The notes under the pieces: generated by a model
What the model saw: the letters and a program-made list of their open reading frames with translations, nothing else
Databases searched by the model: none
What the model was told of the DNA's origin: nothing
Position numbers and translations under genes: made by a program
Assembly (NCBI GenBank): GCA_039000515.1
Contig: JBCFYV010011164.1
Location: 51,469,082 to 51,533,081, forward strand
DNA from: Timema cristinae
Lineage: Eukaryota > Arthropoda > Insecta > Phasmatodea > Timematidae
Length of the DNA stretch: 64,000 nucleotides
Direction: 5' to 3'
Shown here: positions 1 through 12,119 of the stretch, piece by piece
How positions within the stretch are numbered: the first letter of the stretch is position 1
Layout of the letters: each line of letters starts with the position of its first letter

Positions 1-104
1 AATATCTAAACGGTAGTTTTTTGGAAAAGTTTTGACTGACAAAATTGACAACAACTCAACGTAATGATGGTTTTATTATTATTATTATTATTTATTATTA
101 TTAT

Positions 105-700
105 TAAGTGTTCTGTCTTACGACAGGTCCATTCCTTGTGTCAGCGAACTTAGACCGCTACTGCACCCTGTCTTCTGCCCCCTCCTTAAGCTCCCAGAAT
201 TTTCTTCTTTCCTTCAAGTCATCCAATATTTGAATCCTCCTTGTTCCTAAGCTCCTCTTTCCCTCAACCTTTCCTTCTATGACGTCGTTCAGAAGACAGT
301 TCCTCCTAAGAATGTGTCTGATCCAGTTTGCTTTGTACCGAAGAATCGCATTCTCTTCTCACCCACTCTTCTTAGGACTTGTTCATTAATCACCCTGTCT
401 GTCCACCTGATCTTCTCACCCACTCTTCTCAGGACTTGTTCATTTGTCCCCCTGTCTGTCCACCTGATCTTCTCCCCCACTCTTCTCAGGACTTGTTCAT
501 TTGTCCCTCTTTCTGTCCACCTGATCTTCTCACCCACTCTTCTTAGTACTTGTACATTAATCATCCTGTCTGTCCACCTAATCTTCTCAAGTCTTCTCCA
601 GAACTACATTTCAAAGTTCTCCAAGTATTTCTTTTCCATCCTTCTGAGAGTCCAAGTTTCTGCTCCATATAACACGATTCTCCAAATGTAGTCTGCTCAT
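105..700 (-). mobile_element. LINE 3' end: C-terminal part of a reverse-transcriptase ORF with (TAA)n tail
   Basis: Minus-strand translation gives LYGAETWTLRRMEKKYLENF, then a block around WTDR and VLRRVGEK, then DVIEGKVEGKRSLGTRR and a stop. This is the familiar C-terminus of endonuclease-type LINE polyproteins (RTE-like, assignment tentative). The element ends in (TAA)n at about 80-105. The segment 365-590 is a tandem duplication of a 57-bp (19-codon) unit inside this ORF. A stop interrupts the N-side (FEM*FWRR), so it is dead. Confidence 0.75.
365..595 (-). repeat. 57-bp in-frame tandem repeat inside LINE ORF
   Basis: Four copies of a unit encoding RVGEKIRWTDRGTNEQVLR (19 aa). Since 57 is a multiple of three, the ORF stays open across the array (289-564). 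Confidence 0.8.
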
Positions 701-1296
701 CTTGTATGGAGAGTGGCTGGTCAGGCAAGCCCTAAAGGGACGTGGCAGTTTCAGGAGAGGAGGACGCGTCATCAACACAACATCACACATCAACAATACG
801 TAGATTATCTAACATATCTGGCCAACATTAAGAAGAGTTGCAGGAAATGATGGCCAGCTGGTGGAGGTAAGGAGAAGATATGATATGAAGATCATCATTG
901 AGAAGTCAAAAAGTGATGGAGATTTCAAAAATTATGGCCTTACAGTTCATTATGATTTGGAGTATGGATACATGAGAGTATATCTGGCAACTTTTACCAG
1001 CTGTCAGTTACCAGCACTCCCATGGCGATTGGACGATGGGAAGAGTCTAGCCGGCAAACTAACCTTGCAGCCAGTCACGACCCCTCCTTTTGATGTGGTG
1101 ACGTCAACCCAACATTCCTGCTCTATATTTAGGGTCGAGCATCTAATATTGAAGTTGTCTCCCCTCCAAGAGCCACGTCTAGCAACTTCACAGTAGGTTT
1201 GGGAAAATATCGATGGCTGGTGCTATCGGACGTGGCTATCGATAGTTGCATAGTTGATTACATTTAGAAGAAAACGTAAAATCAACCCTCAGATAA

Positions 1297-1542
1297 CCGC
1301 TTCGGTGGCCGCGTGCTCTGATGCACTACTATCGTAGTGGACTAGACTGCCGTGACCGGGAGATCGAGGTTCGAATATCGGTTGGGTGTATTGAGGGTAG
1401 TTTTCCAAAATGGTTTTACACTCTCCCCCTCCACAAAAATGTGGGTACACTTCCTTTAAATATAACCTTCCTAATCCCTTTAATCGTTAGTGTGATTAGT
1501 ACATAAGCGTATAAACTGAAGGGGTGGTAAGACGCGGTGCTA
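1297..1542 (+). mobile_element. tRNA-derived SINE, type A
   Basis: The tRNA-like head carries a degenerate A box (GGTGGCCGCGTGC) and a B box (GAGGTTCGAATATCGG). It is followed by a body with CTCCCCCTCCAC and by the conserved tail ending in GTAAGACGCGGTGCTA. Confidence 0.75.
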
Positions 1543-1627
1543 GTTTTTCAAATCAGAATGGAACGAATTTATTTATATGAACAAAGGCCGAACATAAAAT
1601 GAACTGGAAAGAAAATAAAGGGAAGAA

Positions 1628-1951
1628 AAGAGTTTTGTTTAACACCTTCCTTACTTCTTACTGCCTGCTCAGGCTATATTAACACCTTCCTTACTTCTTA
1701 CTGCCTGCTCAGGCTATATTAACACCTTCCTTACTTCTTACTGCCTGCTCAGGCTATATTAACACTTCCTTATTTACTGCTGCTCAGGCTATATTTAAAC
1801 CTTCCTTACTTTTAATGCCTTCAGGCTATATTAACACCTTCCTTACTTCTTACTGCTGCTCAGCTAATGAACAAACTTTCCTTATTCTTAAATGCCTGCT
1901 CAGGCTATATTTAACACCTTCCTTACTTCTTACTGCCTGCTCAGGCTATAT
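1628..1951. repeat. Minisatellite, ~40-bp unit
   Basis: About eight copies of a unit with core CTTACTTCTTACTGCCTGCT. The middle copies have many one-base deletions and the outer ones are near identical. Confidence 0.85.
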
Positions 1952-1955
1952 GTGC

Positions 1956-2158
1956 TCGTTAAGATAATGAGTCACGGATGAAGAAGGTTGAATTTACAGG
2001 AAGTGTGCCCTCATTTGCGTGGAAGGAGAGTGTAACATGATTTTAGAAAAATAAACCTCAGTACACCTGACTGGGACTCAAACCCCGATCTCCTTGTCAT
2101 CGGCAGTCTAGTCTGTTACGAGAGTGACGCCTTAGACCAAGCGGCCATCAAAGCAGGT
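1956..2158 (-). mobile_element. SINE type A, minus strand, lacks tail
   Basis: Reverse-complement B-box region (GACTCAAACCCCGATCTCC) and head end (CGGCCATCAAAGCAGG) are clear; the 3' tail is eroded next to the 40-bp array. Confidence 0.65.
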
Positions 2159-3492
2159 AAAAAACAGAAATATGAATTACACTACTACTGAATTTTGTAA
2201 CTTACACAAGATTTATAAAAGATACTATTTGTAAAAGTTTTTGACTTTCTAAGTATGATTGAAGATTATTGAATGTGTTCATTAAGTAACCACAAATAGG
2301 CCTATCTGCGCGTTTGTTGTTTTCTTATAAAAAAATAATTGACATATATATATATATTATATATATATAAATAAATTATTTTTACTTTCTCCTGTTACCT
2401 CGGAGAAAGAAGTATTGTGATAGTCGAAAAAATCTAACTCGAAATTTGATAAATGTTGACGTTTCATGAGCCCCTTAAACAAACAAAAAAAAAAGTTGTT
2501 TTCGCAATACCGTATGTCTGTCTGTCTATACCTCGGGCTGGATCACAAACTATTCTACCGATTGAGGCTCAAACTTGGTATCTGAGGTTTTTATAAGGTC
2601 TCCCCGAAGTTACTTTTATTTTATTTCAAATATATCATTTCTGAGTTAAACGCAAATATATATATTAATCTTAATTCAGGTTTTTGAAAATTAATTTGAT
2701 TATGTTCTTTGGTGGACAAAGATGTTTCCCTTTTATTAATTTTTCTGTACCAGTGTTCCTAATTACTAATGCCAAAGAGTGAATGAGTAACAATGTATAT
2801 TATCTCATTTATGAACTTGGTGCGGTGTTTCTACAACAATGTATGGACTGATTATTTCGTTTCACAAATCTTACGAGCTTTTAGTGAATGTCTGTTTTAA
2901 GACAAGATGAGAGAAAGTGTGTGTGGTGGTAGATAGATAGCACTGTCGGCATGGAAGTAAGTGTCCCACGTGAAGGCGGCGAAGCAGTGCGGCTGAATTA
3001 AGCGGTTTACACTATCAAATGAGGTATTTTGATATTTTCTCACGAACCGCGCGCGGCGAGACTCACGCAAGCAGTGTTTCTAATGTGTATTTTGTTGGGT
3101 TGAATTGCATATATCTTGGTGATTAAAATGTCAGAAATCGCTTAGCAGGCTAGAATGTTGACCGGATGCCTCAAAAGTTGCTATCCACACCTGATTTATC
3201 ACCGTTGTTCCCCTTTCCTATATCAGCTGTAAGGCGGGTTCACCTCTTAGAACTACTCATGCATAGCTTCGTTACACCTGCAGTGTTTGTTTACTAACGG
3301 CCAAATTAGGATATGGTTTGAATTCTGGACACAGATAGGTCTCCCATAATGCTGTGTACACCCCTGATTGGTACATCTGCTTGTATGGCCGCAGAATGCG
3401 CAGTTGCCACGTCTCCAAATATAGACTGGAAAGATTCGTGCACACACACACAAAAACACACACACTGGAAAATGAAAAGTAAACCTTCTCTA
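2159..3492. other. Non-coding stretch, no gene seen
   Basis: Holds a (TA)n microsatellite at about 2344-2366, a segment at about 2505-2600 (TATGTCTGTCTGTCTATACC and after) that resembles dispersed arthropod repeats, and a GC-richer patch at 2940-3080. Two short open frames at 3253-3465 have no recognisable motif and reach into a CA repeat. Confidence 0.5.
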
Positions 3493-5463
3493 CGATAAGA
3501 GAGCTGGTGACATCTGATAACTTACAAGTTCTTATCTACGTTAGGAGAGCTGGTGACATCTGACAACTTACAAGTTCTTATCTACGTTAGTAGAGCTGGT
3601 GACATCTGACAACTTACAAGTTCTTATCTACGTTAGGAGAGCTGTGACATCTGACAACTTACAAGTTCTTATCTACGTTAGGAGAGCTGGTGATATCTGA
3701 CAACTTACAAGTTCTTATCTACGATAGGAGAGCTGGTGACATCTGACAACTTACAAGTTCTTATTTACGTTAGGAGAGCTGGTGACATCTGACAACTTAC
3801 AAGTTCTTATCTACGTTAGGAGAGCTGGTGACATCTGACAACTTACAAGTTCTTATCTACGTTAGGAGAGCTGGTGACATCTGACAACTTACAAGTTCTT
3901 ATCTACGTTAGGAGAGCTGTTGACATCTGACAACTTACAAGTTCTTATCTACGTTAGGAGAGCTGGTGATATCTGACAACTTACAAGTTCTTATCTACGT
4001 TAGGAGAGCTGTTGACATCTGACAACTTACAAGTTCTTATCTACGTTAGGAGAGCTGGTGATATCTGACAACTTACAAGTTCTTATCTACGTTAGGAGAG
4101 CTGGTGACATCTGACAACTTACAAGTTCTTATCTACGTTAGGAGAGCTGGTGACATCTGAGAACTTACAAGTTATTATCTACGTTAGGAGAGTTGGTGAC
4201 ATCTGAGAACTTACAAGTTCTTATCTACGTTAGGAGAGCTGGTGACATCTGACAACTTACAAGTTCTTATCTACGTTAGTAGAGCTGGTGACATCTGACA
4301 ACTTACAAGTTCTTATCTACGTTAGGAGAGCTGGTGACATCTGACAACTTACAAGTTCTTATCTACGTTAGGAGAGCTGCTGATATCTGACAGCTTACAA
4401 GTTCTTATCTACGTTAGGAGAGCTGGTGACATCTGACAACTTACAAGTTCTTATCTACGTTAGGAGAGCTGGTGACATCTGACAACTTACAAGTTCTTAT
4501 CTACGTTAGGAGAGCTGGTGACATCTGACAACTTACAAGTTCTTATTTACGTTAGGAGAGCTGGTGACATCTGACAACTTACAAGTTTTATCTACGTTAG
4601 GAGAGCTGGTGACATCTGACAACTTACAAGTTCTTATCTACGTTAGGAGAGCTGGTGACATCTGACAACTTACAAGTTCTTATCTACGTTAGGAGAGCTG
4701 TTGACATCTGACAACTTACAAGTTCTTATTTACGTTAGGAGAGCTGGTGACATCTGACAACTTACAAGTTCTTATCTACGTTAGGAGAGCTGGTGACATC
4801 TGACAACTTACAAGTTCTTATCTACGTTAGGAGAGCTGGTGACATCTGACAACTTACAAGTTCTTATCTACGTTAGGAGAGCTGGTGACATCTGACAACT
4901 TACAAGTTCTTATCTACGTTAGGAGAGCTGTTGACATCTGACAACTTACAAGTTCTTATCTACGTTAGGAGAGCTGGTGATATCTGACAGCTTACAAGTT
5001 CTTATCTACGTTAGGAGAGCTGTTGACATCTGACAACTTACAAGTTCTTATCTACGTTAGGAGAGCTGGTGATATCTGACAACTTACAAGTTCTTATCTA
5101 CGTTAGGAGAGCTGGTGACATCTGACAACTTACAAGTTCTTATCTACGTTAGGAGAGCTGGTGACATCTGAGAACTTACAAGTTATTATCTACGTTAGGA
5201 GAGTTGGTGACATCTGAGAACTTACAAGTTCTTATCTACGTTAGGAGAGCTGGTGACATCTGACAACTTACAAGTTCTTATCTACGTTAGGAGAGCTGGT
5301 GACATCTGACAACTTACATGTTCTTATCTACGTTAGGAGAGCTGCTGATATCTGACAGCTTACAAGTTCTTATCTACGTTAGGAGAGCTGCTGATATCTG
5401 ACAGCTTACAAGTTCTTATCTACGTTAGGAGAGCTGGTGACATCTGACAACTTACAAGTTCTT
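3493..5463. repeat. Minisatellite, 46-bp unit, about 43 copies
   Basis: Unit core TTAGGAGAGCTGGTGACATC then TGACAACTTACAAGTTCTTA. Variant units (GTTGACATC, GTGATATC, TGAGAAC, GAGAGTTGG) recur in the same order about 1012 bp (22 units) apart, showing block duplication. Confidence 0.97.
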
Positions 5464-5976
5464 TATTGTCCACATTGGCTGGAAGTAATTAATGTCAACG
5501 TATTCGGAAATAATTATTGATAATATAGTATAAGTAGGACAAAAATATTTATTTCCGACTAGGTTGACATTTAAAGTTATTTTGAGCCAATTTTTACAAT
5601 AAAGAACCTTTGTTAGCTGTCCTCTCGTAGATGTGGTATAGACATTACGACCCTTGTTAATAACCTCCCCCACAGCTGAATAAATGTGTGTTTTACAAGT
5701 TTAAACATTTCTAACACAGAAAGGTTGGCTATAGTATTGAAACCTAAAAACTAAAAATACTCAATATAAAACATATTTTATTACATTTATCGGTCCAATG
5801 ATTTAAAAACTAATCACCATTCAATTAAATTTCCTTTTTATTTAATCTCCACAGACATTAGTGGCAATTTGTGACAATCACTACCAAAGTTGCCGATTCC
5901 TCACGGCAATTTCAAAAACCAAGAAAAGAACTTGTATCTTGAAAACACGTATAGTTTCTAAAATATGACGTTCAGA
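5464..5976. other. Non-coding spacer
   Basis: A+T-rich sequence between two arrays. An open frame of 73 codons at 5452-5673 (minus) has no recognised motif and starts inside the array. Confidence 0.5.
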
Positions 5977-6203
5977 CGAGCCCAGGTTAGTACGTTGACA
6001 CTAACCACGTGAGCCCAGGCTAGTACTTTGACACTAACCACGTGAGCCCAGGCTAGAACGGTGACACTAACCACGTGAGCCCAGGCTAGGACGGTGACAC
6101 TAACCACTTGAGCCCAGGCTAGGACGGTGACACTAACCACGTGAGCCCAGGCTAGGACGGTGACACTAACCACGTGAGCCCAGGCTAGGACGGTGACACT
6201 AAC
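5977..6203. repeat. Minisatellite, 33-bp unit, cut by gap
   Basis: Seven copies of a unit with core AGCCCAGGCTAGGACGGTGA. As 33 is divisible by three, the minus strand is open (repeating VVSVTVLAWAH); I do not regard it as a gene. Confidence 0.9.
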
Positions 6204-6303
6204 NNNNNNNNNNNNNNNNNNNNNNNNNNNNNNNNNNNNNNNNNNNNNNNNNNNNNNNNNNNNNNNNNNNNNNNNNNNNNNNNNNNNNNNNNNNNNNNNN
6301 NNN
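6204..6303. other. Assembly gap (100 N)
   Basis: Fixed-size gap that interrupts the 33-bp minisatellite on its left; a 29-bp array starts about 60 bp to the right. The true array length is unknown. Confidence 0.99.
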
Positions 6304-6362
6304 CAAGTATCTATGGTATCGAGGAATCACGAATGTACGACCAATTCCTAGTCATGACTTAG

Positions 6363-6690
6363 GAGAGCATGTCAACATATTAAGGACCTAGGACAACATG
6401 TCAACATACTCAGGACCTAGAACAACATGTCAACTACTCAGGACCTAGAACAACATGTCAACATATCAGGACCTAGAACAACATGTCAACATACTCAGGA
6501 CCTAGAACAACATGTCAAACATACTCAGGGCCTAGAACAACATGTCAACATACTCAGGACTAGAACAACATGTCAACATACTCAGGACCTAGAACAACAT
6601 GTCAACATACTCAGGACCTAGGACAACATGTCAACATACTCAGGGACCTAGGACAACATGTCAACATATCAGGACCTAGGACAAACATGT
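6363..6690. repeat. Minisatellite, 29-bp unit
   Basis: About eleven copies with core AGGACCTAGAACAACATGTC; frequent one-base length differences between copies. Confidence 0.9.
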
Positions 6691-6804
6691 CAACATCGTC
6701 ATAATTTAGGACATGTCAGTATAGTCATGACCCAGAACATGTCAAAATATTCATGACTTAAGACAACATGTACTTAAAGTACTTACTAGTTTAAGACTCT
6801 GTTG

Positions 6805-7566
6805 CCTCAAGGAGTGTCTAATGAAGGATCAGTATTTACTCAAGGAGTGTCTCATGAAGGACTGGTATTTGTCTCAAGCTACTCAAGGAGTGTCTCATGA
6901 ACGACCCGTATTTGTCTCAAGCTACTCAAGGAGTGTCTCATGAAGGACTGGTATTTGTCTCAAGCTACTCAAGGAGTGTCTCATGAAACGACCCGTATTT
7001 GTCTCAAGCTACTCAAGAAGTGTCTCATGAATGACCCGTATTTGTCTGAAGCTACTCAAGGAGTGTCTCATGAAGGACTGGTATTTGTCTCAAGCTACTC
7101 AAGGAGTGTCTATGAAGGACCCATATTTGTCTCAAGCTACTCAAGGAGTGTCTCATGAAGGACGGGTATTTGTCTCAAGCTACTCAAGGAGTGTCTCATG
7201 AAGGACCCGTATTTGTCTCAAGCTACTCAAGGAGTGTCTCATGAAGGACCCGTATTTGTCTCAAGCTACTCAAGGAGTGTCTCATGAAGGACGGGTATTT
7301 GTCTCAAGCTACTCAAGGAGTGTCTCATGAAGGACGGGTATTTGTCTCAAGCTAATCAAGGAGTGTCTCATGAAGGACGGGTATTTGTCTCAAGCTACTC
7401 AAGGAGTGTCTCATAAAGGACCAGTATTTGTCTCAAGGAGTGTCTCATGAAGGACTGGTATTTGTCTCAAGCTACTCAAGGAGTGTCTCATAAAGGACCA
7501 GTATTTGTCTCAAGGAATGTCTCATAAAGGACCAGTATTTGTCTCAAGGAGTGTCTCATGAAGGAC
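6805..7566. repeat. Minisatellite, 43-bp unit
   Basis: About seventeen copies with core CTCAAGGAGTGTCTCATGAA; some copies lack the CAAGCTACT segment and are shorter. Confidence 0.93.
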
Positions 7567-7965
7567 CAGTCTTCAGATGTTATGTAACCAAGAGGGAGGA
7601 TTATGTAAACTTAACCATTGACAATATTCAGTGGTTATGTAGCCTTCCCCGGGGGCAATGGATGTTTCAGTCAGTGCTTACAACTTACACAACGACTATA
7701 AAACACACCGCAACTGCAAGACTGTCTGTCGTTATGTGAGCATTGATTTAATGTTTACTTATAACTTTCTAATCACAGGGCATCTTATTTACGAATTGAG
7801 TTCAGGTCTACCTGAGCCGTTCACACCACCCAACACTAGACACCTCTAGATTTTCCTAGGGTGGCGACAACTCCAGTTTTACACCTTTTGTATCAACATT
7901 TTGTTGGCCAAAATAAATCTAATATTGCTCCAGTTGAAAGATAGAATTTAATTTCATTCACATAA

Positions 7966-8104
7966 TGAGATCAACATTTGTTGAATATCTGTCAAGGCTG
8001 TCGTGGAATTGAATGACAACTTTTCTCTTCATTTAAAATAATTCTTGACTGATGGTGTTATGTCCTTGACAGATATTCAACAATTGTTGATATCACCTTG
8101 TGAA
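7966..8104. mobile_element. Small fold-back (MITE-like) element
   Basis: About 37-bp inverted arms: GAGATCAACATTTGTTGAAT... on the left and its near complement ending ...ATTGTTGATATCACC on the right, both containing GAATATCTGTCAAGG, with a loop of about 65 bp. No coding content. Confidence 0.55.
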
Positions 8105-8257
8105 GACAATCAAACTACGGTATATGTTTGTAAAATAGTGAGACCTTTTGTCACGTCCCCAACTTAAGCCTCTTTAGTTCGCGTACATCCTGATACCATT
8201 TCTTTTGTACTTGTTTCCCCGAAATCAAACTAGCCGCTCACATAACAATCTTTCTCT

Positions 8258-8550
8258 TTATTTATTTGGGGGGTTTAACACACACTTTCTGAACCGACAC
8301 GACAATTTATATGAACGAGAGTAAAAGAACCTTCCAATTTTAGCGGGAAAGGTATTTATTTTCACATACCTTTCTTTCATGGTTATTCAACAAGCCACAA
8401 TTGAAATGGGACCGACGGCCTTACTTCCCATCCGAGGGAAGTTGCGCTACGGTCTTTTATCGACCAAGAAATTCCGTCAATCCTGGTTAGGTTTGAACCC
8501 ACGAACATGGGGTCCTGAGGCGAGACCCCCCTGGTCGACCAGTTAAGGAT
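8258..8550 (-). mobile_element. tRNA-derived SINE, type C
   Basis: On the minus strand the B box GTGGGTTCAAACC is followed by a body with AAGTAAGGCCGTCGGTCCC and a tail with CTCTCGTTCATATAAATTG and GGTTCAGAAAGTGTGTGTTA. The same body and tail occur in the plus copy at 63451-63745. A (GA)n microsatellite at about 8560-8582 flanks it. Confidence 0.7.
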
Positions 8551-8582
8551 CGCATAGAGAGAGAGAGAGAGAGAGAGAGAGA

Positions 8583-9176
8583 AGCAACTGTCAGTCTGTC
8601 CCAGATCCCATGTCCTTACATCCGTGTCCCTTGTGGCTAAACCTAAAATAGGGCTCAGATTATTCAGTGGTTGTTATCAAATAATGTATATAGTTTATTT
8701 AAATTTGACGCACCTCCTAAGGAGTGCTCGGTACCCCAGGTTGAGGTGAGTACCAGTGCAGTGTGAGACACTACCGACATTGTCGGCCCCCCATCCCACT
8801 CAGATACCCCTGGTCCGGTAGCCTTGGAGCAGACTTGCTTCCCACTTTCAACAAGTAAACAAGTTGTGTTGGTCGTAAGATCTTTTAGAGAGGGGGGGGA
8901 GCTGACATGAGCAGCGTTGAGTGGAGCTACTGGTGGTGGAGGGAGCTACTGCAGGACTAGACTACAGACAGCCAAGTGCTGACAAGTTACATGACAGAGC
9001 TTGTCCTTGGCGAAACAGGTTTAGAAATATTGCCATTTTCAGCAGTTGACACTTCGGATTGGTTCTAGAGGTCACATCGATACATCATTGGAGTGCTTAC
9101 AAACATAAAACTATTCCATTCCAACACTCACTATCAAGAAATTATATTAGGTATTCCCTCGTCAACTATCTAACAA
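8583..9176. other. Non-coding spacer before tRNA-Ala
   Basis: A GC-richer patch at 8705-8870 and a purine-rich patch at 8885-8990 are present, with no open frame or known motif. Confidence 0.4.
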
Positions 9177-9248
9177 GGGGATGTAGCTCAGTGGTAGAGC
9201 GTTCGCTTTGCATGTGAAAGGCCCCGGGTTCGATCCCCGGCATCTCCA
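9177..9248 (+). tRNA. tRNA-Ala (anticodon TGC)
   Basis: 72 nt. The acceptor GGGGATG pairs with CATCTCC, discriminator A at 9248. The A box is TAGCTCAGTGGTAGAG and the B box GGTTCGATCCC is perfect. The anticodon stem TTCGC/GTGAA closes a loop with TGC, with one G-T pair. A T-run (Pol III terminator) follows within a few bases and no SINE body follows, so this looks like a true tRNA gene, not a SINE head. Confidence 0.9.
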
Positions 9249-9565
9249 CTTTTATTATTTTTATTTTTATATGGTCGCACCCCAATTAGTCATAGAACAC
9301 AATTATTTGAGTTATTCCGGTGTGAGCTCCTCGTAACTTGTTGAAATTTTATTCCAAAGTTGGTGTGAAAAGACAGCATACTTCCGTGCGAGTGATTCAC
9401 TTCCTGGCTCGCTGTTGAAGGAGAGGTCAGATTTAGAATCCTGCAAAAAAATTGTAGGAAGATGACCAATTAACAAGAATGAGCGATGATGTCGGCGAGG
9501 TATGAAGGAGGACAGCTTAGAACAAGGGTCAACATGTTCGTTTGTTGACCCGCAATACTCTACCC

Positions 9566-10460
9566 TAATTATGGGCAGAATCGGATGAATAGAATCGATT
9601 CATTTGATTATTTTGAATAATCGATTCATTCTCTTACCCCACCCTTGCCATAAGTGCTGAGGAAAGTCGACCTTGTGATTATGAATGTTTCCAGGCTATC
9701 TCTATACAGATCTTCATTTCTATTAGGTTCATTTTCAATAAATAGTCCCCATTGCTACACAATAATCGACCTTACGCATTCGAGTGATTGTTCTTTTTTA
9801 TTTCCTTAAAATTTTACATTCCTAACTAATCGCATATAGCACGAATGATTTGAGAGATAATTTTTTTTAACGTTGACTTAAATTTATTAAGTAGATAAGT
9901 ATATACTTTTTATGTATTTAATAAAACATTGCCCGGCCGTAATAATCAGATCGTATTATAATTTTATTCACTGAAATAATTTTACGATTGTAAGGGTATA
10001 TATTTTGGTTATGTTTAGGAAATATTAAAGGGTAAATTCTTTCGACTCTTTTAAACACAAAGGGAAACGTATGTTCCTTATTTAATTATTAATCGTACGC
10101 AAAAGTATTTATATTAATTGCGAGCTACTTATTTGAGAAATGCGTTCACTTATTCACTGTATAGTATTTTGTTGTGGCTGTACTTTGGTCTTTGACACTC
10201 TCACAAGGAACTAAATAGAAAGTTTTGATAAGCTGCAAACGCAAAGGAATGCGTGTTGGGAGATCCGACAGTAGGGTCAAGAGAATAGTAGCACAAAGCA
10301 AAACGAGTAACTACTTTTAGAAGTAGTAAATATACGATTATTACCGACTCTTTACTACTTCTCAAAATTATTCGAATGATTCTTTCGAATTATTCGATTA
10401 TTTTTCAAAGAATCGAATGATTATTCGATTCTTAAAATCATTCGATTATGCCCATCACTA
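9566..10460. mobile_element. Non-autonomous hAT-like transposon with perfect 8-bp target duplication
   Basis: The left end TAATTATGGGCAGAATCG and the inverted right end TAGTGATGGGCATAATCG form terminal inverted repeats of about 23 bp. The flanks are CTCTACCC on both sides (9558-9565 and 10461-10468), an exact 8-bp duplication as hAT elements make. The 895-bp interior is A+T-rich without a transposase frame; the ends have many ATTCGAAT/AATCGATT repeats. Confidence 0.85.
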
Positions 10461-10811
10461 CTCTACCCACAATAGGAGGCGTTAGCTGTTATGAGTGAAC
10501 TCGAACATTCCCGAACATGTCCGAACGCACCCGAAATAGTTCTCTCACTTGTCTACTAAAGTAGTAAATTGCCAGTTCAAGGTAAATTTATATAAAAACA
10601 TTTTTTGTTCGCTTATAGAGAAAAAATAGTTTACGAAATTCCTTAGAATAAGTATTTATGTTATTATTTAATGTAGAATATTAATCTGTATTTATCATTT
10701 TTTTTTCTCTTGAAATAATTTTTTATCTTTTTCATGAGTTGGCGGGCCTCAAAAAATGATACGGTGGGCCGCGGGTTGATGACCTGTGGCTTAGAAGATA
10801 TTTCAACTGAA

Positions 10812-11052
10812 CACCTTAGCTCAGTTGGTTTCGGTCTGACGTAAGAGTTGCGGGTCCTGGGATTGATTCCCGGCATGACTGAAAATTTTATCATTTTCTT
10901 AATGTGAATTTTCCCTCTAACAGTGATGTATTAACGGCCGGAGGGCCGGGTGTTGTGTTTGTTCTAGATTTAAGTTAGTTTATAAGTCGTGTGCTGATAA
11001 GATAATCAGTAGGTTCAAAAAAGGCACGTTAAATATCTCAAATATAAAATAG
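10812..11052 (+). mobile_element. SINE with type C tail but a different tRNA-like head
   Basis: Head CACCTTAGCTCAGTTGGTTT with B box GGGATTGATTCCC. The 3' part has GTGCTGATAAGATAATCAGT and GGTTCAAAAAAGGCACGTTA, matching the tail of the copy at 63451. Confidence 0.6.
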
Positions 11053-12111
11053 AGTATAGAAAATAAAAATATTCTCTTTTGTTGTCAACATTGATGTTAC
11101 TAACATTATTAGTATTATTTTATCGGTATTTTATAATTATATTGTTTATCAAAAGTGACAGTTTGAATCAGATGTGTTGACGTATGATTGTATGAATACG
11201 TAAAGGTAGATTAGTAGCTTAAATAGCTGTCGGATAATATTCTTCCCATGAGAATTAGACTGTATACACATCACCTTCTAAGCACAAGCTACCAATTCGG
11301 ACAGGCGTGGAGCTCCTTAATTCAGATAACCGAGTATACAATCTACAAACAAGGTTCAACCCACACCATGGATTGTACTCGGGCACTTTCACTGTGTGGA
11401 ACGACTGTGTGGAACAACGACCCAACTACCACAGTGTGACAAAATAAACATCATCTTGGTACTAGTACAGAGTAAACATCTTGGATGAAATATATCCCCC
11501 CTCCCCTCCTAATACCCCATAACACTTTAACAACATCAGAATGTCAGGGAGGCCGATCTAAGACGCAGTCATGTAACAATGTTTGTGTTCGTTACGGCAT
11601 TTTGATGGTGGTCCAGTTGGTTTGCCGCGTGGAGTGTGTGGACTGCTGGGGAACCATTTATCCGGCCAGCTTTGTGTCACTCCCTGCCTGCCAGCGTGGC
11701 TTGGGAAAGACGCGAGGTTGACGCGCGTGGCACGATGACGTCACTCACACCCAAAGGGGGGGGGGGGGGTGAAGACTCGTAGCAGCAGATGGGAGGGAAT
11801 CCTGTTCTTGGCGACTCGGAGTGAATAGGCAGGGTCCTCTCTCGACACTTCCAACCTTTTTCAGCCGACGTCTCCTGGGTAGATAATATTATAAATAGAG
11901 GAAATGACTGAATATTCGTGATCGCTGTCACTGTTTTGTTTTCATCAGTTCTTAAATATTGGGTTTTATGCTCCAGTGCGTACTTTGAACTTATTGTCAC
12001 ACATGCAGCAGATAACATCGAAAGTTCAAGTGAGAAGATATTAATGGAATCATAGGGGAAGATGGCGGCATTTTACTAAAATAACGCGGCCACAGGCTGG
12101 AAACAGTTGAT
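11053..12111. other. Non-coding stretch, no gene seen
   Basis: Contains a G-run of about 13 near 11757-11770 and a TGACGTCA at about 11729-11736. Open frames at 11248-11439, 11485-11721 and 11677-12018 show no conserved motif, splice-supported extension or homolog that I recognise. Confidence 0.4.
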
Positions 12112-12119
12112 GTTGCTAT

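Noticed and set aside
861..1196. 111-codon plus-strand open frame starting MEVRRRYDMKIIIEKSKSDG
   Set aside because: The first 25 residues loosely recall a LINE RT segment (YDMKI...KSKS) but the rest matches nothing I know; too weak to annotate.
5958..6173. 71-codon frame repeating VVSVTVLAWAH, resembling a membrane repeat protein
   Set aside because: It is the 33-bp minisatellite read in frame; it runs into the gap and has no flanking gene structure.
11677..12018. 113-codon minus-strand open frame
   Set aside because: Contains a poly-Pro run from a G-tract and no conserved motif; no splice or promoter support.
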